From Kordia sp. (GTDB taxonomy: Bacteria; Bacteroidota; Bacteroidia; Flavobacteriales; Flavobacteriaceae), in contig NZ_JAKVBC010000024.1 in NCBI RefSeq assembly GCF_022447245.1, forward strand, positions 18,495-82,494: a DNA stretch of 64,000 nucleotides, given 5' to 3'. Below, in pieces: positions 43,809 to 54,390 of this stretch (position 1 is the first letter of the stretch; every line of letters begins with the position of its first letter). The notes beneath the pieces are model-generated. The model had not been told where the DNA came from. It made no database searches and saw only the letters and a program-made list of their open reading frames with translations. A program made the translations under genes and the position numbers.

Positions 43809-46800
43809 AGTTCGTAATACAGTTTAAAGGATTCTGATTTTATAATTAAGTCAAAGAGTTTTTTTTGTTTTTTCTTATATTCTGAGTTTTTAACACTGTT
43901 TATGGTCAATAACATAGTGTATAATTTTGGCTCGGTTTCATAGTTTGGCAAGGTCAAATCCACATCACTGATTACTATCACGAGCGATTTATCGTTGACT
44001 TCGTTTGGTTTGCCATTATGTGTTCCAGTCTTCGCATAGACATAAAAAGTAACATCTTCTTCCGTTTTTGTATTGTACGCCGTAAAGGTATTTTTACCTT
44101 TAAACACCTCTTGTGCAGTTCCTTTTTTAGGAACATTGTGCATGGTTTGGTAAATATTTTTCTTGACAAAACCTTTATAAGACGCATCACTCCAGTCGTT
44201 TACCGCAAAGTTCATCTTCGTGTACGTACTATCGGTTTGTTCTTGAACAGTCGCTTTTATATCAGAATTCAGCTTAAACAAGCGCACTATATTTTCCAAC
44301 ATTCCCAATTGTGTCAATTCAAATGGACTTCCACCTTTGGCAGGATTGATAATATTGTTTCGTAAATCTTCTCCCGGAATGTTGGTAGAGTTTTTAATGA
44401 ATGCTTGCTTTTCAGGAAAAACCCATTGATAGTTAAAATTACTATTTCGAATTGCTTTTCCGAATAATTCTTCTGTTTTCAGGAACGTATTGATTTTGTT
44501 TTCACTATTAAATACTACAAAAGAAGAATCAACACTCGTATTCATCTTGGAGCGTGAAGTATCAAAATCAAAGTTGTTGATCAATCCAGATCGCAATACA
44601 TAATCTGTACTATTCAAATCTTGCGGAAGCTTATCGTAAAAATCTTCCGAAAGTACATAGTTACGTCCATTAATAGTAAATCTAGGGAAGCGTTCACGCA
44701 TTTCAATCGTATCTGAATCTGGGCGTAAAATATCTTTTCTATAATTTTTTAATCGCTTATTAGAATAACTTCCCAAGAGCATCATCATTCCGTTATACGC
44801 GTTTTTAGACTTTAAAATGTAGGTTTTGTTATCAATTTCACCTTTAAATTCGCCTGTAGCTTCTAACCAAGGTGCCACCAAAGGTTTGTTTCCAAAGTAC
44901 TTTACTTGTTCCCCTTTGAGTGTAGTGTCTTTAGGAGCAGAATAAATTTTATCACTGTACATATTGTTCAGTTTGATAGCGTCCCAATCCAGCTTTTGTT
45001 GCGAAGTAATAGCTCCATAGACAATTGGTTTTATGGTAGAACCAAATCCTCCAGAAGCATATATTTTACGAATGTTTCGAGTGCCTAGCGTTAAATCTTC
45101 TTGACGTGTGTTAAAGTAGATTTCTTCGTAAATCTGATTCAATTTTCTATGATCGTTCGGATTGATTTTATAGTTTTCTTTCCCACGATTGTAATCAAAC
45201 ATGGCACGTACATGTCCTTCACCGTCCATCACAGTTAAGAAGAAATCATCGTGAATTTCCTTATTAATTGCCAAATCGTTTAAATCTTGTTGCAATAGAT
45301 AATCAAACGTAGCGCGTTTGGCTTCTTTTGGCGGTGTTTTTTCGTAATTTTTTTCTAATAATTTTGAATAGTTATATGCCCAAATCATTCCTTTCCCTAA
45401 CGGATAGAAGAAACGTTGTTTTCCGTTGTAATTATAATTTAAAGCCAAATAGTTTTCTGAATTATAACTTACGCGCAATGGTCTGTAATCTTCAATTTTG
45501 AAAATATCGCCATTATTTAGAATGAAATCTGAAAAACTTGAGGTGTTTTCTTCTTTGTAAATACGTGTTCTGTTTGAAAGTGTAACACGCTTTACTTTTT
45601 TCTCATTACTAATTTTTGCAACAATCGCGTCATCGTCTGTAAACAACCATTTGCTTGGCACACGATATAGTTTGATCATTTTTGATTTGGCAAACGAATT
45701 TCCAAACAATTTTCGATCTAGTGGAATAGATTCATAATCTTTCGTGCGACGATTTATCAATTGTCCACGTTTAAAGATAGAATCTAGTTTTTTCTGCTGT
45801 ACAGGTTGCAAATAATACTGATTCGGAGTCTCCATTGCTAACAAGTCGCCTCCCCAATCAGGATTTTCTTTAGAACTTTCAAAAATAGGTTTGATACGGT
45901 AATAACTACTATTTACTACAAATTCAAACTGATCCGAATAGCGCTTTTTACGAATATGTAAAATATGCTCTAGGTTTTTAGCTTCGTTCATATCAAAGCT
46001 TTTCAACGCAGATGTCAAGTAGCTTGCATCACGTGGTTGTTTCACATAATTGTTTACCATCGTGTCAATTTTCTTAAAGCGCGCTTCTTCCGTATCGCCT
46101 AAATAACGATCTAAAATATCAGGAATGTGTTTGTAATTTAATGCTTTCAATCGTTTTGAACGTTTGTATTCTTTTTGAATGCTTCTAAAATCTGAATTCA
46201 TAATATCCACAAAGCCTTTCAAACGTTCCACAGGTTGTGTAGCTTCATGGGTAATCATATTAGGATCGTCCATCGCGCTTAGCGTACTCCATACTTTTCC
46301 TCCAACAATTAAAAATAATACAGCCAACAGAGCAAAAGCAGGAACACGAACTTGTGCTGGTGCTTTTTGTTGTACATGTTCTATGTTTTTGTAATTGAGG
46401 TGATACATGATATAACCAATTAATATAAAAGGAATGATGATAGCAGCTTTTCCTGTAAGTGTCAGGAATGGAAAATCTTGCCCAATAAATATCACGCTAT
46501 TGATACATACCAAATACATGATAATACTCAAAATAAGGAACAACGAAATGGCTCCTAAGGTTTTAAAATAATCAATTGGATCGGTATGTTTTTTTGGATA
46601 ATAATAGTAACCAACAATAAGCAATAATGCAAGAAAATGCGCAATGAGCAATATTGGTAACCATATATTGTGTTCAAAAATAAGGTAGCGCAACACCACA
46701 AACTCACGTGTATGCACCGTTAAACTTACTCCTCTAGAATTGTATTGTGTACGTATGTTTGGAAAATGATAACCTGCTTTGTTTTTGACACGTTCATATA

Positions 46801-49039
46801 AATGATTGTTAGCAAACCAATGACTTTCAGAAGCCCATAAAATTCGTCTTGCTTGGGTAGAATTGAAATCAGCGTCCAAAAGCATTTCGCCAGGTGTTGT
46901 ATAAATTATTTTTCCTCTAGCTGCAATACGTCCATTACTCGCATCTTTTAAAAGCGGAAGTTGTGGAATGATATAATGTGAAAAGAATACACAGAAAAAT
47001 ACGAAAAGGTAGAAACCTGTAAGAATTGAATATTTTGTGCGTTTTTTTTGTTTTTCTTTTACTAAGAAATAGGTGTTTTTAATTAAAAAGTAAAAAGAAC
47101 CTACAGCGAGCGCAATCAAACAAAATCCTGCATCAAACTTATAATAAATAAGAATATAAAATGCCAAGTTGAGCAAACGCTTTCCAAACATCATCCAAAT
47201 AGTATCTTCAGCATCTTCGGGAATTTTACTATCGATATAAATAAACGCAAATAATGGAAGTAGGATACACGTGATGATAAAAGCAAAACTAATAAATCGA
47301 TCTGCAATTAATAAGAAGACAAAAACCGCAATCCAAATTCCAGCGAGAATTCCAAGTTTAAAGAGCAACGGTTTTAAATTGATTTTATGAATGATTTCTT
47401 CCAGCTTGTGTGCAAACGGAATTGGAATTTCTTGTATTTTGATGAATAAATACACAAAACGAAATATTAAAAATCCAATCAACGTAATAATAGTCCATTT
47501 GAAGGATTCCATGTTTTGAAGCTCTTGGAATTCAAAGAAAGTAATATCTTCCAAAGGAGGAAAGGCATACATTCGCCACAATAAATAGATACGAACTGTT
47601 AAGAACACGGTGATTACCCAATAGAGGGCGTATTCAATTTTTAAAGTGTTGAGCAATTTAGTTTCAGCAACTTCTTTTTTCCCAGAAAAGCCAATGTTAT
47701 TTCTCCATTTGTGAATTAAAAAGTAAAAGAATAATGCGGCAACAATCAGAATGAAAAACGGCAACCAATACCAACAGGTAAGCATGTTTTTATTGTAGTT
47801 TTTGACTTGAACAATATAATCAACAGCTTTGGTATTTGTTTTAAGGACAAAAGGTTGGTTTTCTAGTACTTTTTCAAGTTTTAGCTCACCTGAATTGTTG
47901 TCTATTTTAATAGCGTTTAACTTAGTTTGTCCATCTTCAATAGCATATTTTAAAGATGCATTGATGTGATATCGGTTGTCAAATGCACTTCTTCCTTCAA
48001 AATTAATCACACCGCTATATTCACGCGAACTTTTAATGATGTCATCTACAGAAGTGGAAATTAGCAATTCTGCAGTTTTGATAGAATCGTTAAAATACAA
48101 CGGATAACGCGCAGGTGATTTATGCTTGAGCAACGAACGATTTTCCTGATAGTTTAATTGAAGCTTTGCACTTTTATTTTGTCCAATTCCGATATAAAAA
48201 TAACTGTTGTCTTTAAGTACAATTTTTTGAGTATTTACACTAGGATCAAGTGTTTGCGAACCTAAAGTTACATTTCCTTTTGCCGCTAATTTTCCTGGAT
48301 ATAGATGTAATGGCGCAATTTCATGTTTACTCGGATCGCTGTAAATTTTATTTCGAACCAAATAGGTTTCTTCTAAGATTTCAATTTCAGTATCAGACAA
48401 TTCAATATCAAAACATTCCTCTACCATATCCAAAATCGGATATCCAATATTGAGTTTGCTGCGCTTTATTGTATCAATTACTTTTACTCCATCTTTGATG
48501 TTTTCGTCAAATTCAAAGATGAAAAAATGTTCTTTTTGATCATTTGCATAATAGGAGCAGGCCAATTTTCGGTTGCTAGAAAATGGAATCTCAAGTTTTT
48601 GTTGCGGATTCCAAACAGGAAGTGATGTATTGGCAATTTTATAATCAGTTCCAGCCGTATTTGTAGAAACTAACAATGGTTTTCCTAAGTCTTCATAGGT
48701 AATTTGAAATGGTGTTTCCGTATTGACTGAATCTACTTTGATGGTCAATTTACCTTGTTCTTCATCAAATAAAGCTGTTGCAGGTTTGTCATCATTCATC
48801 AAATTCAATTCGTGCGTATTGGAAAAATCGTATCCTAAATGTTCAATGGCGTGCGTTTCTACATTTTTGTAAAATTCAATATCGCTTGATCGAATATAGC
48901 GGGCCAATATCCAAACACTCACAACCATAAGTGTAGAAAGCGAGAACAATGCAATTTTTTTTCCGTTGTTTTGAGATGATGAAATAAGCAAGCTTACAAC
49001 AAGAACTATGATACTTGCAAGTAAATAGAAACTGAGCAT
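43805..49039 (-). CDS. Very large membrane protein: SEDS-like polymerase fused to PBP transpeptidase
   Basis: A 1744-residue protein with no close analogue that I know. Residues 1-30 and 35-55 are membrane helices. A periplasmic region (60-420) is followed by about 15 membrane helices (420-1010). Within these, GQDFPFLTLTGKAAIIIPF resembles the SEDS signature PFxSxGGSS of RodA/FtsW, preceded by RTQYNSRGV and HTREF, which resemble other SEDS loops. From about 1300 it has penicillin-binding motifs: GSTIKP (active Ser-x-x-Lys), SYSN (possible SxN) and KTGT near 1668. If correct, one chain has glycan polymerase and transpeptidase parts. Where other SEDS proteins have HTDF, this has HTREF, so polymerase activity is uncertain. 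Confidence 0.65.
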   Translation of the reverse strand: MLSFYLLASIIVLVVSLLISSSQNNGKKIALFSLSTLMVVSVWILARYIRSSDIEFYKNVETHAIEHLGYDFSNTHELNLMNDDKPATALFDEEQGKLTIKVDSVNTETPFQITYEDLGKPLLVSTNTAGTDYKIANTSLPVWNPQQKLEIPFSSNRKLACSYYANDQKEHFFIFEFDENIKDGVKVIDTIKRSKLNIGYPILDMVEECFDIELSDTEIEILEETYLVRNKIYSDPSKHEIAPLHLYPGKLAAKGNVTLGSQTLDPSVNTQKIVLKDNSYFYIGIGQNKSAKLQLNYQENRSLLKHKSPARYPLYFNDSIKTAELLISTSVDDIIKSSREYSGVINFEGRSAFDNRYHINASLKYAIEDGQTKLNAIKIDNNSGELKLEKVLENQPFVLKTNTKAVDYIVQVKNYNKNMLTCWYWLPFFILIVAALFFYFLIHKWRNNIGFSGKKEVAETKLLNTLKIEYALYWVITVFLTVRIYLLWRMYAFPPLEDITFFEFQELQNMESFKWTIITLIGFLIFRFVYLFIKIQEIPIPFAHKLEEIIHKINLKPLLFKLGILAGIWIAVFVFLLIADRFISFAFIITCILLPLFAFIYIDSKIPEDAEDTIWMMFGKRLLNLAFYILIYYKFDAGFCLIALAVGSFYFLIKNTYFLVKEKQKKRTKYSILTGFYLFVFFCVFFSHYIIPQLPLLKDASNGRIAARGKIIYTTPGEMLLDADFNSTQARRILWASESHWFANNHLYERVKNKAGYHFPNIRTQYNSRGVSLTVHTREFVVLRYLIFEHNIWLPILLIAHFLALLLIVGYYYYPKKHTDPIDYFKTLGAISLFLILSIIMYLVCINSVIFIGQDFPFLTLTGKAAIIIPFILIGYIMYHLNYKNIEHVQQKAPAQVRVPAFALLAVLFLIVGGKVWSTLSAMDDPNMITHEATQPVERLKGFVDIMNSDFRSIQKEYKRSKRLKALNYKHIPDILDRYLGDTEEARFKKIDTMVNNYVKQPRDASYLTSALKSFDMNEAKNLEHILHIRKKRYSDQFEFVVNSSYYRIKPIFESSKENPDWGGDLLAMETPNQYYLQPVQQKKLDSIFKRGQLINRRTKDYESIPLDRKLFGNSFAKSKMIKLYRVPSKWLFTDDDAIVAKISNEKKVKRVTLSNRTRIYKEENTSSFSDFILNNGDIFKIEDYRPLRVSYNSENYLALNYNYNGKQRFFYPLGKGMIWAYNYSKLLEKNYEKTPPKEAKRATFDYLLQQDLNDLAINKEIHDDFFLTVMDGEGHVRAMFDYNRGKENYKINPNDHRKLNQIYEEIYFNTRQEDLTLGTRNIRKIYASGGFGSTIKPIVYGAITSQQKLDWDAIKLNNMYSDKIYSAPKDTTLKGEQVKYFGNKPLVAPWLEATGEFKGEIDNKTYILKSKNAYNGMMMLLGSYSNKRLKNYRKDILRPDSDTIEMRERFPRFTINGRNYVLSEDFYDKLPQDLNSTDYVLRSGLINNFDFDTSRSKMNTSVDSSFVVFNSENKINTFLKTEELFGKAIRNSNFNYQWVFPEKQAFIKNSTNIPGEDLRNNIINPAKGGSPFELTQLGMLENIVRLFKLNSDIKATVQEQTDSTYTKMNFAVNDWSDASYKGFVKKNIYQTMHNVPKKGTAQEVFKGKNTFTAYNTKTEEDVTFYVYAKTGTHNGKPNEVNDKSLVIVISDVDLTLPNYETEPKLYTMLLTINSVKNSEYKKKQKKLFDLIIKSESFKLYYEL

Positions 49040-49054
49040 GAAATTTCTGTTTTT

Positions 49055-51757
49055 TTAGTGTAGACCTTTTAATTCCTCGTTGATATCAATACCGTCTATC
49101 AAGTGTTCAACTTCTTTAACACCATTATTATGTAAAAATGCTACAATGGTATTGATGTAGCTAGTAGCTGTATTTGGATCAAAATTTTCTTTTGGAACTT
49201 CACCTAGTGATTCTCTGCGTAAGATACGTCTAATATTTCCTTCCGTTTTGATGTCTGCGCTCCAATTATCATTGATAAATTTGGCTAAATCCATTGCATT
49301 AAAGGCAATAAACGCCAAACGTTTGGTCAATTCTGCATTGTCAAAATCGCGTGCTTTGTTTTGGAATTCTTTGATATATGGATCATATAAGTTGGCAAAA
49401 TATTTTTCGGCTAATTTATTATTATTAGCGGTTGCTTTAGCAGATGTTTCCAAAGCTTCATATGCTTGTTTTGCTTGCGATTTGATGTTTGCTATTTCAG
49501 TGTTGGCAACGTTTTTAGCTGTTTCAATTTTTTCAGCAGCTGTTTTTTCGGTAGTAGCAATTTGTTGTGCTGTATCTTCTTTTAGCTTTTGAGTTTCTTT
49601 TTTAAACTGTGTCAATATTTCAGCTAAAACATCCTCTTTTTTGGTAGTGATGAGTTGGTATATATCTTGAATATATGCCAGTTTCTGAGTTGTATTCGTT
49701 TCCGATTGAATTTGACGTTGTTTGGTAGCAACTTTTTCTGTTAGGTTTTCCCAATCCGCACTTTTTCCTGTATAATCTTTATACCAACTGTTTACATAAG
49801 GTAATAATTCGGGTACAGAATTTGCTGTTTTTACACCTTTGCTTAATGTTGCGTTAGTGTTCGTTATAAAGTTGATGATACTATCTATAGAATCATTTGG
49901 ATACTTTTCGTTCAGTTTGGATAAAACATCTAATTCTTTGGTGAATTTTTTCTCTTTTGCTAGATTTTTCAATGCTTCAACAAAGGTTTTAGAATTATCG
50001 AAACCTTCATATTTTAAACCAATTTTTAACAAATTGGGAAGCCCTTCAAGTCCATTTTTATGGGTTTTCAAGAATTTTTTCAATTCTTTTTTATCTTCTA
50101 TTCCTGTGAAATCACTCCAAAGCGTTGCATTTTGTTTTTGAGAAGCGAGTTTGTTTATTTGATTCGGATATACTTCTTTTAATGTGTTGAGAAATGCTGC
50201 TTCATCTTTGTTTTTTGCAGCAATCAATTTTGAAACTTCATCTTTATGTTGAATTAAATACCTCAATTCTTTTTCAATGCTTGACTTCCACGGAAGCTTT
50301 GAAGCTTCTTGCAACGAGTTGATGCTTTTGATTTTTTTCTGAATGATTTCTTTGTCAGATTTCGTATTTACTATTGGAACTGCAACTTGCTCTATATTCC
50401 CAACAGTTGTTGTTTCATCTTCTTCAATTTCAGTTTCGATTTCGTCACTTTCTTCTTCCTTTCTTTCAATAGTTTTAGGAGACAATTGTTCTTTAATTAA
50501 TAAAAACAGCGATGTCAAAATTCCCAAACCCAGCAATATGTTTGTGCTCAGAGTATTTCCACTAGAGGTGAGTTTACTCGTGGTTTCTAAAAAAGTTGTG
50601 TTTGCCTCAAGTGTAACTGTATCTTGATTAGTTTCATCTAATTGAAAAGTCATGGTTTCAATAAAGAAATCAAACAAGTCTATCGCTTTATTAGCTGTAA
50701 TAAATTGTTTCCATCTCGAAGTACGAATTGGTAAATCTAAGGCTTGTGCTAAAGTAGCTTTCTTGTATTTTGTTTGTGCCCAATTGGAAATAGAAGCATC
50801 CGCCTTTTTTAAGTTCGCTAGAATAGGAGTTAAGGCTTTTTTTGCAGTTTCTTCGGTTGTAGGATCTACTTTTCCAATGGTAGCAACACTTATAGCATCG
50901 CCTGCTCGAATAGGAATAGCAATGATTTCTTCGTCAGTAGTTAGCGTCAGGTTATCGTTATTTTTGGTAAAAGTGAAACTTTTTAAGGTTGCGTTTTCGA
51001 ATTTTTCTTTGTAATCTTTAATCTGTTTTGTTGAATCGTTTCTGTGATTGACTCTTGGTTCTTTATGATCAAAATCAAAAAAGGTTGATGTAATACTGTA
51101 GTTTTCTCCATCTTTTGCAATGTGATACAGAAATTTGTCTTTGCCTTCAGATTTCATGTATTCAATTGTACTCCATAAGAAAAAATGAATAGACTTCGTC
51201 GTATTTGCTGAAACTTGTGCGTCGCTTTGCGTTACTTTTTGACTACGAAGTGTTTTAAATTTTTCAGAGAAAGCGGTATTCCAACCAAGTAAAACAGGGA
51301 ATTTTGCAGACGAATATTTCCCTTCTGTCCATTTAGAATTCGCTGTTAAAACAACATTTCCAATATTTGATTTTATCAATGTTGCAAAATCATTGTCCGT
51401 ATATTCAGAAAAGTTAAAATTATACGTATCTGCTGCATCTAAGGTTAATACCATAGGTTTTGCAAGCGTTTCAGTACTTTCAACCAATTGCACCTGTACT
51501 GTTTTCCCTTTCTTCTTAAAATACAATACTTGTGTGGTTTCGTTGACATTTTCTTTTACCTCAGCAATTTCATTTTGTAACTCATTGTAAGGTTGTAAAT
51601 TGAGTCTATCCACAGCATCCACATCAGTAATGGTTGGCGTAGCAGTTGCTGTTAGTTGTTTATCTACTTTGTTTGGTGATCCAGTGAATACAAACAAGAG
51701 AATAAAAAGGAACAATACTAGCGCATATAGTATAGAGTTTATAGTTTTTTTAGTCAT
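49055..51757 (-). CDS. Large coiled-coil envelope protein of the SEDS-PBP operon
   Basis: A 900-residue protein with an N-terminal membrane helix (residues 9-26), a periplasmic beta-rich domain (30-400), a second membrane helix (LSTNILLGLGILTSLFLLIK near 410), and a helical cytosolic part. The last contains a long coiled-coil (about 700-790: TTEKTAAEKIETAKNVANTE) and a C-terminal domain ending IDGIDINEELKGLH. It may link a cytosolic cytoskeletal partner to the periplasmic enzyme, as a MreC/RodZ or FtsN-like adaptor would. The family was not recognised. An in-frame ATG also lies one codon upstream at 51760. Confidence 0.7.
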   Translation of the reverse strand: MTKKTINSILYALVLFLFILLFVFTGSPNKVDKQLTATATPTITDVDAVDRLNLQPYNELQNEIAEVKENVNETTQVLYFKKKGKTVQVQLVESTETLAKPMVLTLDAADTYNFNFSEYTDNDFATLIKSNIGNVVLTANSKWTEGKYSSAKFPVLLGWNTAFSEKFKTLRSQKVTQSDAQVSANTTKSIHFFLWSTIEYMKSEGKDKFLYHIAKDGENYSITSTFFDFDHKEPRVNHRNDSTKQIKDYKEKFENATLKSFTFTKNNDNLTLTTDEEIIAIPIRAGDAISVATIGKVDPTTEETAKKALTPILANLKKADASISNWAQTKYKKATLAQALDLPIRTSRWKQFITANKAIDLFDFFIETMTFQLDETNQDTVTLEANTTFLETTSKLTSSGNTLSTNILLGLGILTSLFLLIKEQLSPKTIERKEEESDEIETEIEEDETTTVGNIEQVAVPIVNTKSDKEIIQKKIKSINSLQEASKLPWKSSIEKELRYLIQHKDEVSKLIAAKNKDEAAFLNTLKEVYPNQINKLASQKQNATLWSDFTGIEDKKELKKFLKTHKNGLEGLPNLLKIGLKYEGFDNSKTFVEALKNLAKEKKFTKELDVLSKLNEKYPNDSIDSIINFITNTNATLSKGVKTANSVPELLPYVNSWYKDYTGKSADWENLTEKVATKQRQIQSETNTTQKLAYIQDIYQLITTKKEDVLAEILTQFKKETQKLKEDTAQQIATTEKTAAEKIETAKNVANTEIANIKSQAKQAYEALETSAKATANNNKLAEKYFANLYDPYIKEFQNKARDFDNAELTKRLAFIAFNAMDLAKFINDNWSADIKTEGNIRRILRRESLGEVPKENFDPNTATSYINTIVAFLHNNGVKEVEHLIDGIDINEELKGLH

Positions 51758-51786
51758 CATCGGTTTATGCTTAGTTGTTTGTTAAT

Positions 51787-54390
51787 TTAATCACCTAAAA
51801 GATCACTAGAACTTTTCTTATTATTTGTATCTGTGGTTTCTTTTTTCGGTGTAGCCAGAAAACTTTCAGTTGTTTCTATTTCTTCTTTTTTCGGAATATC
51901 TGGTGTTATACTAACTTCTTCTTTAGGTTTTGTTACTGTTTTGTTGATTCCTAAATATGATATTTCTTTGATAAATCGGTTATACATATCAGGATTTCCC
52001 TTCATGGATTGTCCCGGACCAAAGAGTGTGTCAATTAAAAAGTTTCTATAATCATTGTATCGTTCTGCTTGTGCAGGATAATACATTTTTGCATCACTTC
52101 CGAGTAAAAAGGCAAAGTCTGACTGCATTCCTAAGTAATAGATACTTGTTATTTCATCATCAGAATGGTCTCTGTTTTGACTTCTGTCTGGAGAATAATG
52201 ATAGTTAAATCGCTTTAGTTGATTTTCCTCAATGTCTACACCAGAAAATAACGAATTGTTTTCCGATTCATTGTCAAACGTAATTAATAAATTACTGTTA
52301 GAGTTCACTGAAAAGTTGGTAATACGCTTTAGGTTTACCGCTTTTTTCTTTAAGTCTTTGGAGCTCATAAAGTCTGGAAAAATAACCGATTTATGATCTT
52401 TTACTTTTCCTAACCAGTTTTTAATCGGTGTATATTTTACACGTTTTTCTAGTGTTGATTGTAATTGCGATCGGAATAAGTCAAACTTCATTCCGCGACC
52501 ACTGAGTACTATATATTTAATGTCTGTGATAAATGCTCCTTGATTTCCTTCGACCAAATTGTCAACCAGCGTTTCCACCAAATTGAGTGATTGTGCTTCA
52601 ATAAAATCTTTCGGTCTTTCCACCGTAAAAACCCATGCGTTGTCTTTGTCTAATTGATCAAAACTTTTTCGAAGTACTTCAATGGCAAGTCGATCATCAG
52701 CATTATTTATATGTTTTAAAAACTGTTGAAAAAATGGTGCTTCTTCAATATTCTTATGGTATTCAATAGAATAATTCATTTTCAAGCGCTCGTAGAATTC
52801 TTCTAAAACCAACGCTTGTACCATATCTACACGCTGAATGAAGGCACTATATTTTTCGGGACTTCCATATTTTTCAGAAAATAGACTTCCGACGGCTTTT
52901 AGAAAAATGTTTGTCAAATACTGTCCTGCGCCCGCCATTCCACCACGATCAATACAGCTATAAGATTCACTTCCTTGAAATTCTAGAATTGAATAATCTA
53001 TCGTTCCTCTTCCAGCATCAATAATTAAAAAGCGATCGTTGATGTCAATATCTTCACGTTTGTTGTTTACGCGTAATGAGTTGTTTCGCAAATAGCCAAT
53101 CAAAGATGCATCACTTTCCGAAATAGCAAATGCTTCTATGACAATGGGTGTTTCGAGTGTTCGAGTTGCGTCACGATCTGTGAAAAAGTGTGCTATGAAT
53201 TCTTTATTGAATTTTTCGTTGAGACTTCTCAATATATTATTCACACGATCTTGGTCGTACACATTTGGCATCAACAATAGCAAACGCATGAACAAAGCAT
53301 TTTTTCCTTTCTTCATTTCACGTGTTCCAATTCCGATCAATATTTGATAGATATACGAGATCAGTTCTACCAAATTGTCTTCACTTTTGGTTCCACCAGT
53401 CATACCTTTTCCATCCAACTCAATATTTGTTGCGGCAGAAGGATCCAGATAGGCAAGTTTTAAATTCCCAATCATGGTCAAATTGTCCTGAATCTTTTCT
53501 ATGTACGCTTCTTTTTCATTAAAAACGTTCGTCGTTTCTATATAGGTACTTTCATGAGTTTTCCAATCCCACAACATCGGATTGTTGGCTTTGTTGTAAT
53601 TGGCAATACGTGTAGGATCTAAGAAACTACGATCAGATAATAATGCCATTACACAAGACGGATCATCATAACTCGAAGATAAAGTTCCTTTTCTTTTGTA
53701 GATTATTTTTCCAGTTTTGTATAAATCTTCATCGGTTTTGTCACGTTGAATATAATCGGTTTTATGATCGCCTACATGCAATTGCGCATATCCTTTTTTG
53801 ATTTCGTTGATGATGGAAATATTCGTAGCTACAGGACTAATTCCCGGCGAATGTTTCTCAATAGGTAAGTATGCCATTTGTGTAGCTTCTGAACCTAAAT
53901 CGATATTCAGACTACCAAATTTGTTTTCTTCTTTACTAACAATTAAATAGCAAGAGCCAAAACGTACTTCTTCACTTTCTTCTTTGTAACGAAAATGTAC
54001 GTGAATTGCGCCCCAATCAGATAAAGTACGGATGCTATTTCCAGTGAAGTTTAGTTTTAAACCTTGCTTTTTGGAATTGTTGGTTTCTCCTGTAAAATAA
54101 GTACCAATTTCTCCTTGTACATCTTCGCCATAATCACCTAAACCAATAGTAACTTCCCAAACAGGAACAGCATCAACTTCTACCAGTTTTTCATTCAAAA
54201 TTCTTGGATTTAACGCCGTTTTTGATGTATGTTTAGGAATAATAGACGTTTTTTCGGGAATACTGAGCAGCAGTTTGTGATTACTATTTACCACAACAAA
54301 TGCTGGATCGTACCACGATTTTGGATCAATACTTAAGTTGATCGACAATTCTTTATTGGCGACTTTTATCGGTAAAAATCTATTATTCAT
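51787..54390 (-). CDS. Actin/Hsp70-fold ATPase of the SEDS-PBP operon
   Basis: An 867-residue cytosolic protein carrying actin-superfamily motifs. Phosphate 1 is NIDLGSEATQMAYLP (about 165-180), phosphate 2 is FLIIDAGRGTIDYSI (about 460-475), and an adenosine-type motif reads YIVLSGRGMKF (about 635). The Asp, Gly and Thr positions match MreB/FtsA/Hsp70 proteins, but it is much longer, with an N-terminal extra domain. I chose ATG 54390 because it overlaps the upstream stop by 8 bp (ATGAATAA). The C-terminal tail is disordered and acidic. It probably organises or powers the envelope machine. SrfB-like proteins have a similar design. Confidence 0.75.
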   Translation of the reverse strand: MNNRFLPIKVANKELSINLSIDPKSWYDPAFVVVNSNHKLLLSIPEKTSIIPKHTSKTALNPRILNEKLVEVDAVPVWEVTIGLGDYGEDVQGEIGTYFTGETNNSKKQGLKLNFTGNSIRTLSDWGAIHVHFRYKEESEEVRFGSCYLIVSKEENKFGSLNIDLGSEATQMAYLPIEKHSPGISPVATNISIINEIKKGYAQLHVGDHKTDYIQRDKTDEDLYKTGKIIYKRKGTLSSSYDDPSCVMALLSDRSFLDPTRIANYNKANNPMLWDWKTHESTYIETTNVFNEKEAYIEKIQDNLTMIGNLKLAYLDPSAATNIELDGKGMTGGTKSEDNLVELISYIYQILIGIGTREMKKGKNALFMRLLLLMPNVYDQDRVNNILRSLNEKFNKEFIAHFFTDRDATRTLETPIVIEAFAISESDASLIGYLRNNSLRVNNKREDIDINDRFLIIDAGRGTIDYSILEFQGSESYSCIDRGGMAGAGQYLTNIFLKAVGSLFSEKYGSPEKYSAFIQRVDMVQALVLEEFYERLKMNYSIEYHKNIEEAPFFQQFLKHINNADDRLAIEVLRKSFDQLDKDNAWVFTVERPKDFIEAQSLNLVETLVDNLVEGNQGAFITDIKYIVLSGRGMKFDLFRSQLQSTLEKRVKYTPIKNWLGKVKDHKSVIFPDFMSSKDLKKKAVNLKRITNFSVNSNSNLLITFDNESENNSLFSGVDIEENQLKRFNYHYSPDRSQNRDHSDDEITSIYYLGMQSDFAFLLGSDAKMYYPAQAERYNDYRNFLIDTLFGPGQSMKGNPDMYNRFIKEISYLGINKTVTKPKEEVSITPDIPKKEEIETTESFLATPKKETTDTNNKKSSSDLLGD

